Shown piece after piece: positions 36,162 to 44,975 of a DNA stretch of 64,000 bases. The notes under the pieces were generated by a model, which was given only the letters and a program-made list of their open reading frames with translations, made no database searches and was not told where the DNA came from. Source of the stretch: Gemmobacter sp. (GTDB lineage: Bacteria > Pseudomonadota > Alphaproteobacteria > Rhodobacterales > Rhodobacteraceae). The position numbers and the translations under genes are program-made. The stretch spans positions 186,001-250,000 of the forward strand of contig NZ_JAUCBS010000005.1 of NCBI RefSeq assembly GCF_034676705.1, written 5' to 3'. Position 1 is the first letter of the stretch; every line of letters begins with the position of its first letter.

Positions 36162-37190
36162 TCAGTCCACGACCAGCGGGAACAGCACGCCGCCCGCGTT
36201 CCACAGGGCCGTCATCTCGCGCGGCATCTTGTAGGGCGACTGCTGGCCAAGGCTGCGTTCGAAGATTTCGGAATAGTTGCCGACCTTCTTGATCACGTTG
36301 TAGGCCCAGTCATCCTTCAGGCCCAGCCCCGCGCCCATGCCCGGGGTCGCACCCAGGAACTTGCCGATCTCGGGGGTTGCCGGCTTGGCTTTTACCTCGT
36401 CGACATTGGCGGCGGTGATCCCTTCCTGTTCGGCGAACAGCAGGGCCGACAGGGTCCAGTTGGCGATGTCGACCCAGTTGTCGTCCCCCTGACGCACGAT
36501 CATCACCTCGGGCTCCAGCGCCATCACGTCGGGCAGCAGGACATGGCTGTCGGGCTTGTCCGACTGCGAGGCGGCAATGGCCAGCACCGGCCCCCACTGG
36601 GCATAGGTATCGCAGCGGCCCGAGAAATAGGCGGCTTCGACCTCTTCGTTCTTCTCGATGGCGACGATTTCCATCTTGATGCCCTTGGCCTGTAGATACG
36701 AGGCCACCTGACGTTCCGTCGAGGTCGAGGCCGGCACGCAGATCGAGCCGCCATCGGCATCCTTCAGGCTGGCAAGGCCCAGTTCCTTGTGCGCCATCAC
36801 CTTGGTGGTGCCCAGATAGTAGGACATGGAAAATTGCAGGCCCAGTTCGGTATCGCGCGACCGGGTGCCGCCCGAGGCCTTGATGACGATGTCGATATCC
36901 TTCGATTGCAGCGCCGGCCAGCGCTGCGCCCAGTCGATCGGCACGATATTGGCCTTGGCCGGATCGCCGAAAATGGCGGTGGTCATGGCGCGGCACAGTT
37001 CGATGTCCAGGCCCTTCCACACGCCCTTGTCATCGACTTCGGCAAAGCCGAGATAGGATCCGATGTCGCCGGGGCAGTTCAGTTGCCCGCGGGCCTGAAC
37101 CTCTTTCAGCGTGTCGCCGGTGCCGGCCTGGGCAACGCCGGCCAAAAGGCTGCCGATGCCAGCCGCAAGGGCCAGTTTGATGGTCTTCAT
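36162..37190 (-). CDS. aapJ: General L-amino acid ABC transporter periplasmic binding protein
   Basis: 342 residues with a signal peptide (cut after AQA near residue 22). The mature start DTLKEVQARGQLNCPGDIGS and GLDIELCRAMTTAIFGDPAK are typical of AapJ, which binds many L-amino acids. In this setting (RidA, FAD amino-acid-type oxidases, aminotransferase, GntR) it may have a narrower, locus-specific ligand (inference). Confidence 0.93.
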   Translation of the reverse strand: MKTIKLALAAGIGSLLAGVAQAGTGDTLKEVQARGQLNCPGDIGSYLGFAEVDDKGVWKGLDIELCRAMTTAIFGDPAKANIVPIDWAQRWPALQSKDIDIVIKASGGTRSRDTELGLQFSMSYYLGTTKVMAHKELGLASLKDADGGSICVPASTSTERQVASYLQAKGIKMEIVAIEKNEEVEAAYFSGRCDTYAQWGPVLAIAASQSDKPDSHVLLPDVMALEPEVMIVRQGDDNWVDIANWTLSALLFAEQEGITAANVDEVKAKPATPEIGKFLGATPGMGAGLGLKDDWAYNVIKKVGNYSEIFERSLGQQSPYKMPREMTALWNAGGVLFPLVVD

Positions 37191-37299
37191 CTTGGACTTC
37201 CCGTGTTGAGGGTTGATGCAGGCGCTTGTTGCCCGGCACCCCGTCCGCCTGCGTGACGTCCGGTGCCTTCACCCTGCGCGCGGCAGGGGGCGGACAGGA

Positions 37300-38049
37300 T
37301 CAGGCGTAGATGTAACCGCCCGACACGATGATATTTTCGCCGGTCATGTAGGTGTTGCGCCGGCTGCCGGCCATCACCACCCATTCCGCGATCTCGCGCG
37401 GCAGGGCGCCACGGCCCAGCGGGCTGGCCTTGGCCAGTTCATCCAGGAACCCGGCGGCGCGGGCCTTTTCGGTGGCCATGCCGGCAGGGGCGACCGAATT
37501 CACCAGAATACCGTCGGGCGCCACGTGATCGGCCACCGATTTCGTCAGGCTGACCACGGCGGCCTTGGTGGCGGCATAGTGGATGTTCTTGGGATGCGCC
37601 TTGAACGCATCGACCGAGGTGATGTTCACGATCCGCCCGCGCACATGGGCAACGGGATCCTGCGCCTTCATGTGGGCAATCGCCGCCACCATCATGTGGT
37701 AGGTGCCCTTGATGTTGATGGCGTTGGACAGATCCCAGTCGTCATCTGTCACGCCAAGGGTGGGCTTGCGCGGATAGATCGCCGCGCTGTTGACCAGCGT
37801 ATCCACCCGGCCCAGTCCCGCAACAATCTGGTCAAAGGCGGCCTGGCAGGCCGGCGCGGTGCGGATATCGGCCCGGGCGGCCACCACCCTTACGCCCTTG
37901 GCGGCCAATGGTGCCAGCACGGTTTCGGCGGCGGCCAGGTCGATGTCGATGATGCCGATGCCCGCGGCCCCGGCCTCGACCGCCATTTCGGCGATCAGGG
38001 CACCAAAGCCCATCCCGCCCCCGACGATTACAACGTTCAGATCCTTCAT
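37300..38049 (-). CDS. Short-chain dehydrogenase/reductase
   Basis: 249 residues. The cofactor motif is the unusual VGGGMGFGA near residue 9 in place of TGxxxGxG. LVNSAA takes the place of NNAG. Catalytic Ser in NITSVDAF and YxxxK in IHYAATKAAV are intact, and the C-terminus is GENIIVSGG. Seven bases downstream of the next SDR gene and 109 bases upstream of aapJ, so it is likely co-expressed with the transporter. Substrate unknown; a sugar- or hydroxy-acid dehydrogenase is plausible. Confidence 0.85.
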   Translation of the reverse strand: MKDLNVVIVGGGMGFGALIAEMAVEAGAAGIGIIDIDLAAAETVLAPLAAKGVRVVAARADIRTAPACQAAFDQIVAGLGRVDTLVNSAAIYPRKPTLGVTDDDWDLSNAINIKGTYHMMVAAIAHMKAQDPVAHVRGRIVNITSVDAFKAHPKNIHYAATKAAVVSLTKSVADHVAPDGILVNSVAPAGMATEKARAAGFLDELAKASPLGRGALPREIAEWVVMAGSRRNTYMTGENIIVSGGYIYA

Positions 38050-38056
38050 CTTGTCC

Positions 38057-38770
38057 TCACTTCAGCGAGATGGGGGGGACGGGCCGCGTGGGCATGATGT
38101 CCAGCCGCGTCACATCGGCGCGGGCGGGCAGGCGCAGCACCGCCAGAACGGTTTCGGCAATATCCCCGGGTTGCAGCGAGGCGCCGTTTTCATACATCGC
38201 CTGCCGCGTGCCGGGGCTGAGGATGCCGGAATACAGCCCGGTTTCCACCCGCCCCGGCACCAGTTCGGTCACCCGGATGCCGTTGCCCGAAACCTCGCCC
38301 CGCAGGGCGGTGGCAAAGGCGGCGATGGCGGCCTTGGTGGCGGAATAGACCGCGAAATTCGCCCCCGGCGCATGGGCGGCCGAGGATCCGGTAAACACCA
38401 GATGCCCCGCATTGCGGCCGCGCATCTGCGGCACGACCAGCCGGGTCAGCCACAGCACGGCCGACAGGTTGACCACGACCGTCTCGTCGATCGCCTCGGG
38501 GGGCATCGCATCGAACGGGCCTGGCGGAGGCATGATGCCGGCGTTGTTCACCAGAATGTCCACCCGCCGCCCCGCCAGCGCATCGGCCACCGCCTGCCGG
38601 TCGGACAGGTTCAGGCACAGCGTCTCGATCCCCGGGACTTCGGCCGCCAGGTCATGCAGGGCCTGCGCATTGCGGCCGGTGGCCGTAACGGCATATCCGG
38701 CCGTCTGCAAGGTGACGGCAATGGCGCGGCCGATGCCGCTTGTTGCCCCCGTGACCAGAACCCGCTCCAT
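38057..38770 (-). CDS. Short-chain dehydrogenase/reductase
   Basis: 237 residues. TGATSGIGRAIA near residue 7, VNNAGIMPPPGPF near 78, catalytic Ser in FTGSSAAH and YxxxK in VYSATKAAI. The C-terminus LDIMPTRPVPPISLK recalls YdfG-type SDRs that act on 3-hydroxy acids (resemblance only). First gene of the minus-strand run leading into aapJQMP. A small hairpin (38886-38905) and an A-rich patch lie in the 180-base gap to the GntR gene. Confidence 0.87.
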   Translation of the reverse strand: MERVLVTGATSGIGRAIAVTLQTAGYAVTATGRNAQALHDLAAEVPGIETLCLNLSDRQAVADALAGRRVDILVNNAGIMPPPGPFDAMPPEAIDETVVVNLSAVLWLTRLVVPQMRGRNAGHLVFTGSSAAHAPGANFAVYSATKAAIAAFATALRGEVSGNGIRVTELVPGRVETGLYSGILSPGTRQAMYENGASLQPGDIAETVLAVLRLPARADVTRLDIMPTRPVPPISLK

Positions 38771-38949
38771 GAAACCTCCAGGTTTGATTGGATCAGGATG
38801 TCGTCAGGGCGCCCCGGACAAAAGCAAGAAAATCGGCAAAAAGGAAAGCTGCGCTTTTCATTTACCCTGTCCCCTGCCCATGCGCCGACCTGCGGCGGCA
38901 GGTCGCCGCCACCCGCCTGCGAAAAGTGGCTGTCAGCCTGTTGCAGGAA

Positions 38950-39672
38950 CTAGATGGACCCCCGCCCGGGGGCCTTTGCCGCCTTGGCCAGCGCGCGCAG
39001 ACGCTCCAGGCTGTTGGTCAGGTGGGTGCGCATGGCCGTGCGGGCCTGATCGGGATTGCGCCGCCGGATCGCCTCGACGATGGCGCCATGTTCCGCATGG
39101 ATCCGGTCGAAATAGTCGTCCTTGACCGCCGGAAGGATGATGTAACCCAACCGAAGCCGCGGGGCGATCTGCTGGCCAAGATAGCCCAGAAAATCGAGGA
39201 TCTGCGGATTGTGCGATCCCCGCGCGATCATCAGGTGAAAGTCATGGTCGTAATGCACCCGGGCCGAGGTCGGATCGGGGTGCGTGGCATCGACCCGTTC
39301 CATCTCGGCCAGAATCGCCGCCGCCTCGGCATCGGAACACCGTTCGGCGCACAGCCCGGCCGATTCCACCTCGACCCCCAGCCGCAGTTCCAGCAAGGCG
39401 ATGGTCTGGGGCAGCGCCTCCAGATCCTGGTCGGGAATGCTGAAACTGCCCGGCGGCGCCTCGCTGACGAACACGCCCTTGCCCTGGCGCGGCACCACCA
39501 TGCCTTCGGACCGCAGCCGCGCGACCGCCTCGCGGACCACGGTGCGGCTGACTTCGAAGCTGCCGCAAAGCTCTGCTTCGGTCGGCAACTGCGCGCCGGG
39601 GCCAAGCTTGCCGGACCGGATCTGGTCCAGCAGGCCTTCAAACACCACGGTCGATAGGGATTTGCGCTTCAT
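38950..39672 (-). CDS. GntR-family regulator, FadR/FCD type
   Basis: 240 residues from ATG 39672, which has an AGCAGG six bases away; ATG 39678 is too close to it. N-terminal winged helix: TEAELCGSFEVSRTVVREAV and RLRSEGMVVPRQGKGVFV. The C-terminal FCD helical domain has the metal-site pattern DHDFHLMI and HAEHGAIVEAI. FCD regulators usually sense organic acids or sugar acids from the pathway they control. Candidate operators are the palindrome at 52558 and the related element at 41669 (inference). Confidence 0.9.
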   Translation of the reverse strand: MKRKSLSTVVFEGLLDQIRSGKLGPGAQLPTEAELCGSFEVSRTVVREAVARLRSEGMVVPRQGKGVFVSEAPPGSFSIPDQDLEALPQTIALLELRLGVEVESAGLCAERCSDAEAAAILAEMERVDATHPDPTSARVHYDHDFHLMIARGSHNPQILDFLGYLGQQIAPRLRLGYIILPAVKDDYFDRIHAEHGAIVEAIRRRNPDQARTAMRTHLTNSLERLRALAKAAKAPGRGSI

Positions 39673-39705
39673 CGGCATCCTGCTGGCTCGGGCCAGACAG
39701 CCCTA

Positions 39706-40050
39706 TCAGAGGGCTGCGGTCACGATCAACTCTACCAACATGCCCGGTTTGGCCATTCTCCCTTCGCCGCTGGACCGGGCGGGGGCATGTTCGGGGGTGA
39801 TCCAGCGGTCCCAGACCCGGTTGACCGCGTCAAAGTCGCGGATGTCGTCCAGCCACATCTGCACATGCAGGATCCGGTCGCGGCTGGTGCCGGCGGTGGC
39901 CAGCAGGCGGTCGATCTTGTCCAGAGCCTCGGCCATCTGCGCCTCGGCGCTGGTGCCGGGGGTGCCGACCTGCCCGGTCAGATAGACCGTATCGTTATGC
40001 ACCACACCATGGTGAATGCGGGTGTCAAAATCGAATCTGCGGATGGTCAT
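39706..40050 (-). CDS. RidA/YjgF-family protein
   Basis: 114 residues from the ATG at 40050, with AGGAG eight bases upstream. RidA fold signatures are VVHNDTVYLTGQVGTPG, ALDKIDRLLATAG and the C-terminal PGMLVELIVTAA. Family role: hydrolyses reactive enamine/imine intermediates made by PLP enzymes or amino-acid oxidases. This fits the two FAD oxidoreductases and the aminotransferase of the locus. It overlaps the upstream SDR by 26 bases. Confidence 0.88.
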   Translation of the reverse strand: MTIRRFDFDTRIHHGVVHNDTVYLTGQVGTPGTSAEAQMAEALDKIDRLLATAGTSRDRILHVQMWLDDIRDFDAVNRVWDRWITPEHAPARSSGEGRMAKPGMLVELIVTAAL

Positions 40051-40849
40051 CGTCTCGGCTCCTGATCGGATTGCCGCGCTGGTAATGCGCATAGGGCGCC
40101 TGGACGAGCCAACCGGCATCGACAGGCAGGGTCACCCCGGTGATGCTGGTCGCGCGATCCGAACACAGGAACAGCGCGGCCTCGGCAACGTCATCGGGCT
40201 GGACGAATTTCTTCAGCGCGGTGGTGTCCAGAATGGCATCGGGGTTGCGTTCGCCGGCGGCGATCTTGGCCTTCAGCCCATCCGACAGCGTATAGCCCGG
40301 CGCCACCGCATTGACACGCACGCCCCTGGGGCCAAGTTCGCAGGCCAGCATCTCGGTCAGGGCGCGCACGGCCTGTTTTCCGGGCGTATAGGCGGGCAGC
40401 GACAAGGGCGCGAACGAGGCAAGCGAACCCACGTTCAGGATAGCCCCGCGCCCGGCCGCTGCCATCATCCGGCCAAAGACCTGACAGCCCAGCAGCGTGC
40501 CACGGTAATTCACCCGCCACAGCCGTTCATCCTCGTCCAGCGGCTGATCCAGCACGCGCTTGCCGCTTTGCAGGATGCCGGCGCAGTTCACCAGCACATC
40601 GGGCGTGCCATGTGCCGCCTCGACCGCCGCGCCCAACGCCTCGACCGAGGCCGGATCGGCCACATCCACCGGCAGGAAGGCGCCGCAAGCGCATTCCGCC
40701 GCCACCGCCGCACCGCGGGCAGCATCGCGGCCCGCGATCACCACGCGGTGCCCTTCGGCCGCAAACCGCAGCGCAATGGCGCGGCCGATACCCGAGGTGC
40801 CGCCGATGACAAGCGAAAAGGTCTCAGCCACGGTTCTTGCGCTCCGCAT
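40025..40849 (-). CDS. Short-chain dehydrogenase/reductase
   Basis: 274 residues. GGTSGIGRAIALRFA near residue 16, VNCAGI near 86, catalytic Ser in VGSLASFAP and YxxxK in AYTPGKQAV, and GVTLPVDAGW at the end. The C-terminal 20 residues (AHYQRGNPIRSRDDDHPQ) extend past the usual end because the frame runs into ridA. It overlaps the AroE-like gene by 26 bases. Third SDR of the locus, so several successive alcohol/ketone steps are implied. Confidence 0.87.
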   Translation of the reverse strand: MRSARTVAETFSLVIGGTSGIGRAIALRFAAEGHRVVIAGRDAARGAAVAAECACGAFLPVDVADPASVEALGAAVEAAHGTPDVLVNCAGILQSGKRVLDQPLDEDERLWRVNYRGTLLGCQVFGRMMAAAGRGAILNVGSLASFAPLSLPAYTPGKQAVRALTEMLACELGPRGVRVNAVAPGYTLSDGLKAKIAAGERNPDAILDTTALKKFVQPDDVAEAALFLCSDRATSITGVTLPVDAGWLVQAPYAHYQRGNPIRSRDDDHPQIRF

Positions 40850-41630
40850 CCAGAAAGTCGGACATGGCCTGCATCTGGCAGTCCATCATCGGGCGGCCCG
40901 GCTCGGCATGGCAGCCGCGGGCCCTGGCCTCGGCCAGAAGGCGGGTTTCGGCCGGCTCCATGATGATGTCGAAAACCACCATGCCGGGCGTCAGGTTCGC
41001 GACCAGCATCGGCAGCGGGTCGCCCGCGTGCATGCCCACCGGCGTCGCGTTGACGGCAATGTCCATGCCTGCCGGATCGGCCGCGCCCGCGCGCACCTTG
41101 CAGGCCGGAAACGCCGCCTGCACCTCGGCCGCAAGCCTGGCGGCGCGGGCCGGGTCTATGTCGGCGATGGTCAGGTCTGCCACCCCCTCCTCGGCCAGGC
41201 AAAAGGCGATGGAGCATCCCGCCCCGCCCGCCCCCACCAGAAGCGCCTTTTTGCCGGCCATGGCGTGACCCTTGTTCTTCATCGCCAGAACAAAGCCGTA
41301 GCCGTCGAAATTGTCGGCCTCCCACCCGCCCGAAGGCAGGCGGCGCAGGATATTGGCCGCCCCCACCCGCGCAGCGCGGGGATGGGCCGTTTCGGCCTTG
41401 GCCAGCATCGGCACCTTGTAAGGGATCGAGACGATCACCCCCTTCAGGTTGGACATGGCATCCATGCCCGCCCAGAATTCGTCCAGCCGTTCCGGCGCGC
41501 AGGTGACGGGCACCATCAGGCTGTCCAGACCCAGCCGTTCGAACAATTCGTTGAACATGCCGGGGCTTTTGGCATGGCCCACGGGATGCGCCAGCATGGC
41601 AAAGACCTCGGCCTTTCCGGTTCCTCTCAT
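40824..41630 (-). CDS. Shikimate dehydrogenase-like NAD(P) oxidoreductase
   Basis: 268 residues from ATG 41630, which has GGAGAGG at good spacing; the frame is open to 41684. AroE-fold features: AHPVGHAKSPGMFN (substrate SxS region), catalytic lysine in VSIPYKVPM, Asp in NFDGYGFV, Rossmann LVGAGGAGCSIAF and NATPVGMHAGD. In aromatic biosynthesis AroE is a lone housekeeping gene. Here it is wedged among catabolic SDR, RidA and FAD-oxidase genes, so oxidation of a cyclic polyol or hydroxy acid (quinate/shikimate-like) in the catabolic direction is more likely (inference). Confidence 0.87.
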   Translation of the reverse strand: MRGTGKAEVFAMLAHPVGHAKSPGMFNELFERLGLDSLMVPVTCAPERLDEFWAGMDAMSNLKGVIVSIPYKVPMLAKAETAHPRAARVGAANILRRLPSGGWEADNFDGYGFVLAMKNKGHAMAGKKALLVGAGGAGCSIAFCLAEEGVADLTIADIDPARAARLAAEVQAAFPACKVRAGAADPAGMDIAVNATPVGMHAGDPLPMLVANLTPGMVVFDIIMEPAETRLLAEARARGCHAEPGRPMMDCQMQAMSDFLDAERKNRG

Positions 41631-41668
41631 CATCCTCTCCCCTGATGGATTCGGGCTTGTGTTTTTCA

Positions 41669-41694
41669 TGTTATCAGTCATCATACAAATAACA
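41669..41694. promoter_or_regulatory. Candidate regulator site between the AroE-like and FAD-oxidoreductase genes
   Basis: Six-base arms TGTTAT and ATAACA enclose a 14-base core that contains TCATACAA (41681-41688). The same octamer forms the right arm of the perfect palindrome at 52558-52575. The site lies in the short divergent gap, 19 bases before the ATG at 41713. Confidence 0.4.
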
Positions 41695-41712
41695 ACTCAC
41701 AATGAGAGCGCC

Positions 41713-42930
41713 ATGCCGATTCCGCCCTATGTTCCGCCCCGGAAGGCTGCCTATGATGTCGTGATCGTCGGGGGCGCTGCCGTTGGCTCGTCCGTCGCCT
41801 ACTGGCTGGGCGAGCAGATGCGCGGCAAGCTGTCCGTGCTGGTGGTTGAACGGGATTCGACCTATGAATTCTCGTCCACCGCACTGTCCACCAGCGCCAT
41901 CCGCCAGCAATATTCCAACCCGATCAATGTAAAGATCAGCCAGTTCGGCGTGGAGATGATCCGCAGTTTTGCCGAACGGATGGCGCCCTATTTCCCCGGC
42001 GAACCGGCGCCCGATCTGGGGTTCAAGGAATACGGCTACCTCTACTGCTGCTCGCCCGAAGGGGCAGAGGCCGCGAAGGCCCGGGTCGAGATGCAGCGCG
42101 ACCACGGCGCCCATACCGTGTTTCTGGAACCCGGCGCGCTGAAGGCACGGTTCCCCTGGCTGAACGTCGATGACCTTGGCGGCGGATCATGGGGATCGCA
42201 GGCCGAAGGCTGGTTCGATTCCATGGGCCTGTTGATGGGGTTCCGGCGCGGGGCGCGGGCGTTGGGGGCAGAATATGTCGACAATGCCGTGACCGGACTG
42301 GATGTGCGGGGCGGCCGCGTGCAATCGGTTCGGTTGGCAACCGGGGAAACCATCGCCTGCGGCGTGCTGGTAAATGCGGCGGGGCCGCGCGCGCAACAGG
42401 TGGCGGCAATGGCGGGCCTGTCCATCCCGGTGGCGCCGTTCAAACGCTACAGCTTTGTCTTTTCCAGCGCGACGCCGATCCCGGGCCGGATGCCCAACGT
42501 GATCGACCTGTCCGGCACCTTTGTGCGCCCCGAAGGCCCGCTGTTCCTGACCGGCAACACGCCGGGCGACGATGGTCCGGCCGATTATGACGATTTCGGC
42601 CCGCGCGATGAGGAGTTCGAGGAGGCGATCTGGCCCGCGCTCTGGCATCGTATCCCCGATTTCGACGCGCTGAAGGTGCAGACCCGCTGGACCGGGCACT
42701 ACGAGATGAACATGCTGGACCACAACGGCATTGTGGGCTGGCACCCGGAAGTGACCAACTTCATGTTTGCCAACGGCTTTTCCGGTCACGGCTTGCAGCA
42801 ATCCCCCGCAACGGGGCGCGCGGTGATGGAGCTGATCGTGCATGGCGGGTTCCGTGCGCTGGACCTGTCGGCCTTCGGTTATGAGCGTATTCCGGCGAAC
42901 CGGCCCTTCATGGAAGATGCCGTGATCTGA
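41713..42930 (+). CDS. FOXRED1/DAO-family FAD-dependent oxidoreductase
   Basis: 405 residues from the ATG at 41713. FAD-binding start AYDVVIVGGAAVGSSVAY, VVERDSTYEFSSTALST and IRQQYSNPINVKISQFG. The C-terminus has NMLDHNGIVGWHPEV and FANGFSGHGLQQSPATGRA, the FAD-contacting end of the glycine/D-amino-acid oxidase superfamily. The IRQQYS block is as in FOXRED1-like proteins. Such enzymes oxidise secondary or N-alkyl amino acids or 2-hydroxy acids. It is divergent from the AroE-like gene and convergent with its own paralogue at 42949-44157. Confidence 0.9.
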   Translation: MPIPPYVPPRKAAYDVVIVGGAAVGSSVAYWLGEQMRGKLSVLVVERDSTYEFSSTALSTSAIRQQYSNPINVKISQFGVEMIRSFAERMAPYFPGEPAPDLGFKEYGYLYCCSPEGAEAAKARVEMQRDHGAHTVFLEPGALKARFPWLNVDDLGGGSWGSQAEGWFDSMGLLMGFRRGARALGAEYVDNAVTGLDVRGGRVQSVRLATGETIACGVLVNAAGPRAQQVAAMAGLSIPVAPFKRYSFVFSSATPIPGRMPNVIDLSGTFVRPEGPLFLTGNTPGDDGPADYDDFGPRDEEFEEAIWPALWHRIPDFDALKVQTRWTGHYEMNMLDHNGIVGWHPEVTNFMFANGFSGHGLQQSPATGRAVMELIVHGGFRALDLSAFGYERIPANRPFMEDAVI

Positions 42931-42957
42931 CGATCACGGCCCCCGAGGTCAGATCAC
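42919..42957. repeat. Nested inverted repeats at the convergent ends of the two FAD-oxidoreductase genes
   Basis: A perfect 9-bp stem GCCGTGATC / GATCACGGC (42919-42927, 42932-42940) has the plus-strand stop TGA in its loop. In addition GTGATCTGA (42922-42930) is mirrored by TCAGATCAC (42949-42957), because both proteins end in AVI-stop with the same codons. It may act as a two-way transcription end, but there is no T tract. Confidence 0.55.
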
Positions 42958-44157
42958 AGCCTTTTCCAGGAAGGGGCGGCCTTCCAGGATGCGGTCGTAG
43001 CCCACTTCGGACAGATCCAGGCTGCGGAACCCGCCATAGGTGATCAGTTCGGCCACGCCCCGCCCGGCGGCCGGGCCCTGTTGCAGGCCATGGCCCGAAA
43101 ACCCGTTCGCATAGACGAAATTCGGCACCCGCGGATCGCGCCCCACGATCAGGTTGTGATCCAGACTGTTGAAGTCGTAGTGCCCGGCCCACTGGTTCAC
43201 CAGCTTGATCGCCTCGAACGCGGGCGATCGTTCGGCCAGCGCGGGCCAGACGATATCCTCGAACTCCTCCCATCGCGGTTCGAAATCATCCCAGTCGACC
43301 GCAGGGTCTGCCACCGGCGGGGCGCCGGACAGGAAAAAGCGGCCTTCGGGCCGGCAGAACACGCCCGTGGGGTCGATCATCAGGGGCAGGCGGCCGGCGT
43401 TCACGGTTGCGCTGCCTTCGGGGGTCGCGGCACAATCGAACACGAACAGCGTGCGCTTGCGCGGTTCTACCGGCACGTCCAGCCCCGCCATCCGCGCCGT
43501 CAGCGCCGCGCGCGGACCCGAGGCGTTGACGATGGTGCCCGCCTGCACGATGCCCCCCGATTTCAGCGTGACGGAGGTTACCCTGTTACCCGACCGGCCG
43601 ATCGCCACCACCTCGTCGGTGAGGTAATCCGCCCCCAGCGCGCGCGCCTTGGCCTTGAAGCCGTTCATCAGGCCGGTGTTGGAAAACCACCCCTCGCCCG
43701 ACTGGCCATAGCTGGCAAGACGGATGTCATCGACGTTCAGGTGGGGAAAGGCGCGGTGCAGCGCCTCCTGCCCCCATAGCACCACATCGGCGCCGCAGGC
43801 CCGCTGGACCGCGTGGTTTTCGCGCAGCGTCTGTTCGCCCTCGGCCGTGTTGGCCAGGAACAGGTAGCCACCCTGATGAAAGTTCAGGTCCGGCGGCGCC
43901 TCGCCTGCAACCTGCATGGTTTCGGCGAAATCCTTGATGAACGCGCTGCCGAACTGGCTGATCCGCACGTTGATCGGGTTGGAAAACTGCGTGCGGATCG
44001 ACGATGACGACAGCGAGGTCGAGGCAAAGCGATAGGTCGGATCGCGTTCCACCACCAGGACCGAGCCGCCGAAATCCGGGTTCGCCATCAGGAAATAGGC
44101 GACCGCCGACCCAATGACGGCGCCGCCCACGATCACCACGTCATAGGCCGGCTTCAT
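42949..44157 (-). CDS. FOXRED1/DAO-family FAD-dependent oxidoreductase, paralogue
   Basis: 402 residues. AYDVVIVGGAVIGSAVAYFL, VVERDPTYRFASTSLSSSS, IRTQFSNPINVRISQFG and the C-terminal YANGFSGHGLQQGPAAGRG run parallel to the neighbour at 41713 along the whole length, so the two arose by duplication. It is the last gene of the six-gene operon 51550-42949 and overlaps the uronate-dehydrogenase-like gene by four bases. Two different but related oxidases in one locus suggest either two stereoisomers or two successive oxidations (inference). Confidence 0.9.
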   Translation of the reverse strand: MKPAYDVVIVGGAVIGSAVAYFLMANPDFGGSVLVVERDPTYRFASTSLSSSSIRTQFSNPINVRISQFGSAFIKDFAETMQVAGEAPPDLNFHQGGYLFLANTAEGEQTLRENHAVQRACGADVVLWGQEALHRAFPHLNVDDIRLASYGQSGEGWFSNTGLMNGFKAKARALGADYLTDEVVAIGRSGNRVTSVTLKSGGIVQAGTIVNASGPRAALTARMAGLDVPVEPRKRTLFVFDCAATPEGSATVNAGRLPLMIDPTGVFCRPEGRFFLSGAPPVADPAVDWDDFEPRWEEFEDIVWPALAERSPAFEAIKLVNQWAGHYDFNSLDHNLIVGRDPRVPNFVYANGFSGHGLQQGPAAGRGVAELITYGGFRSLDLSEVGYDRILEGRPFLEKAVI

Positions 44158-44975
44158 TGCGCGGCCTCGTCATCGGGATGCCCAAGCTGCACGAAGAACC
44201 CGCCCAGGCACTGGACGGCGGGGGATTTGGGATCGGGCACCGGGGTGCGCGCCTCCATCGCGGCGCGGAAGCGTTCGGTGTTGTCCTGCGGGACATAACC
44301 CAGATGACCGGCAAGGCGGTTGTCCACCGGCTTGACCGCATTGTCGGACATGCCGAACGACACGGTGAAGCCCACGCGCGGCGCTGTCAGGGCGGCGGCG
44401 GTCAGGCGGTTGCAATCGTCGAACGACAGCCAGGACCACAGGTGCCGGCGGTCCGCCGGTTCCGGGAAGGACGAGAAAATCCGCAAGGCCACGCTTTCGA
44501 TGCCGAACTTGTCCCAGTACAGGCGGCCAAGATCCTCGACAAAGCATTTCGACAGGCCATAGAGGCCATCGGGCCGGTGCGGCGCGTTGCTGTCGATATG
44601 ATCTTCCAGCCGGTGATAGCCGATGGCATGGACCGAACTGGCATAGACCACCCGGCGCACGCCGTGTTTCCGCGCCGCTTCGTAGATGTGGTAGCTGCCA
44701 CGGATATTGCTGTCGAGGATCTCCTGCCACGGCCGTTCAACCGGCACCCCGCCGAAATGGACAATCGCGTCAACGCCTTGGCAGGCAGCCATCACCGCCG
44801 CCTCGTCCGCCAGATCAAAGGCCACGCTTTCCTCGTTCGGGGCCAGGTCGGTGATCGGGGCGCGGGCCGCCAGCCGCAGCTTGCGCGCCAGCGGGGCCAG
44901 GCCACGGCGCAGTTCGGTGCCCAGGCGGCCGGCCGCGCCGGTGATCAGGATGGTATCGTAGGGATGGGTCATCAT
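44154..44975 (-). CDS. NAD-dependent uronate dehydrogenase-like SDR (extended type)
   Basis: 273 residues. NAD motif GAAGRLG (residues 13-19), catalytic Ser near 113-114 in YASSVHAIGY, Tyr139 and Lys143 in GLYGLSKCF, and SFPEPADRRHLWSW further on. The run of motifs and the length (family about 265) match uronate dehydrogenase, which oxidises glucuronate or galacturonate to the aldaro-lactone. In this nitrogen-rich operon the substrate may be an amino- or N-substituted sugar acid instead (inference). Overlaps both neighbours by four bases. Confidence 0.8.
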   Translation of the reverse strand: MMTHPYDTILITGAAGRLGTELRRGLAPLARKLRLAARAPITDLAPNEESVAFDLADEAAVMAACQGVDAIVHFGGVPVERPWQEILDSNIRGSYHIYEAARKHGVRRVVYASSVHAIGYHRLEDHIDSNAPHRPDGLYGLSKCFVEDLGRLYWDKFGIESVALRIFSSFPEPADRRHLWSWLSFDDCNRLTAAALTAPRVGFTVSFGMSDNAVKPVDNRLAGHLGYVPQDNTERFRAAMEARTPVPDPKSPAVQCLGGFFVQLGHPDDEAAQ

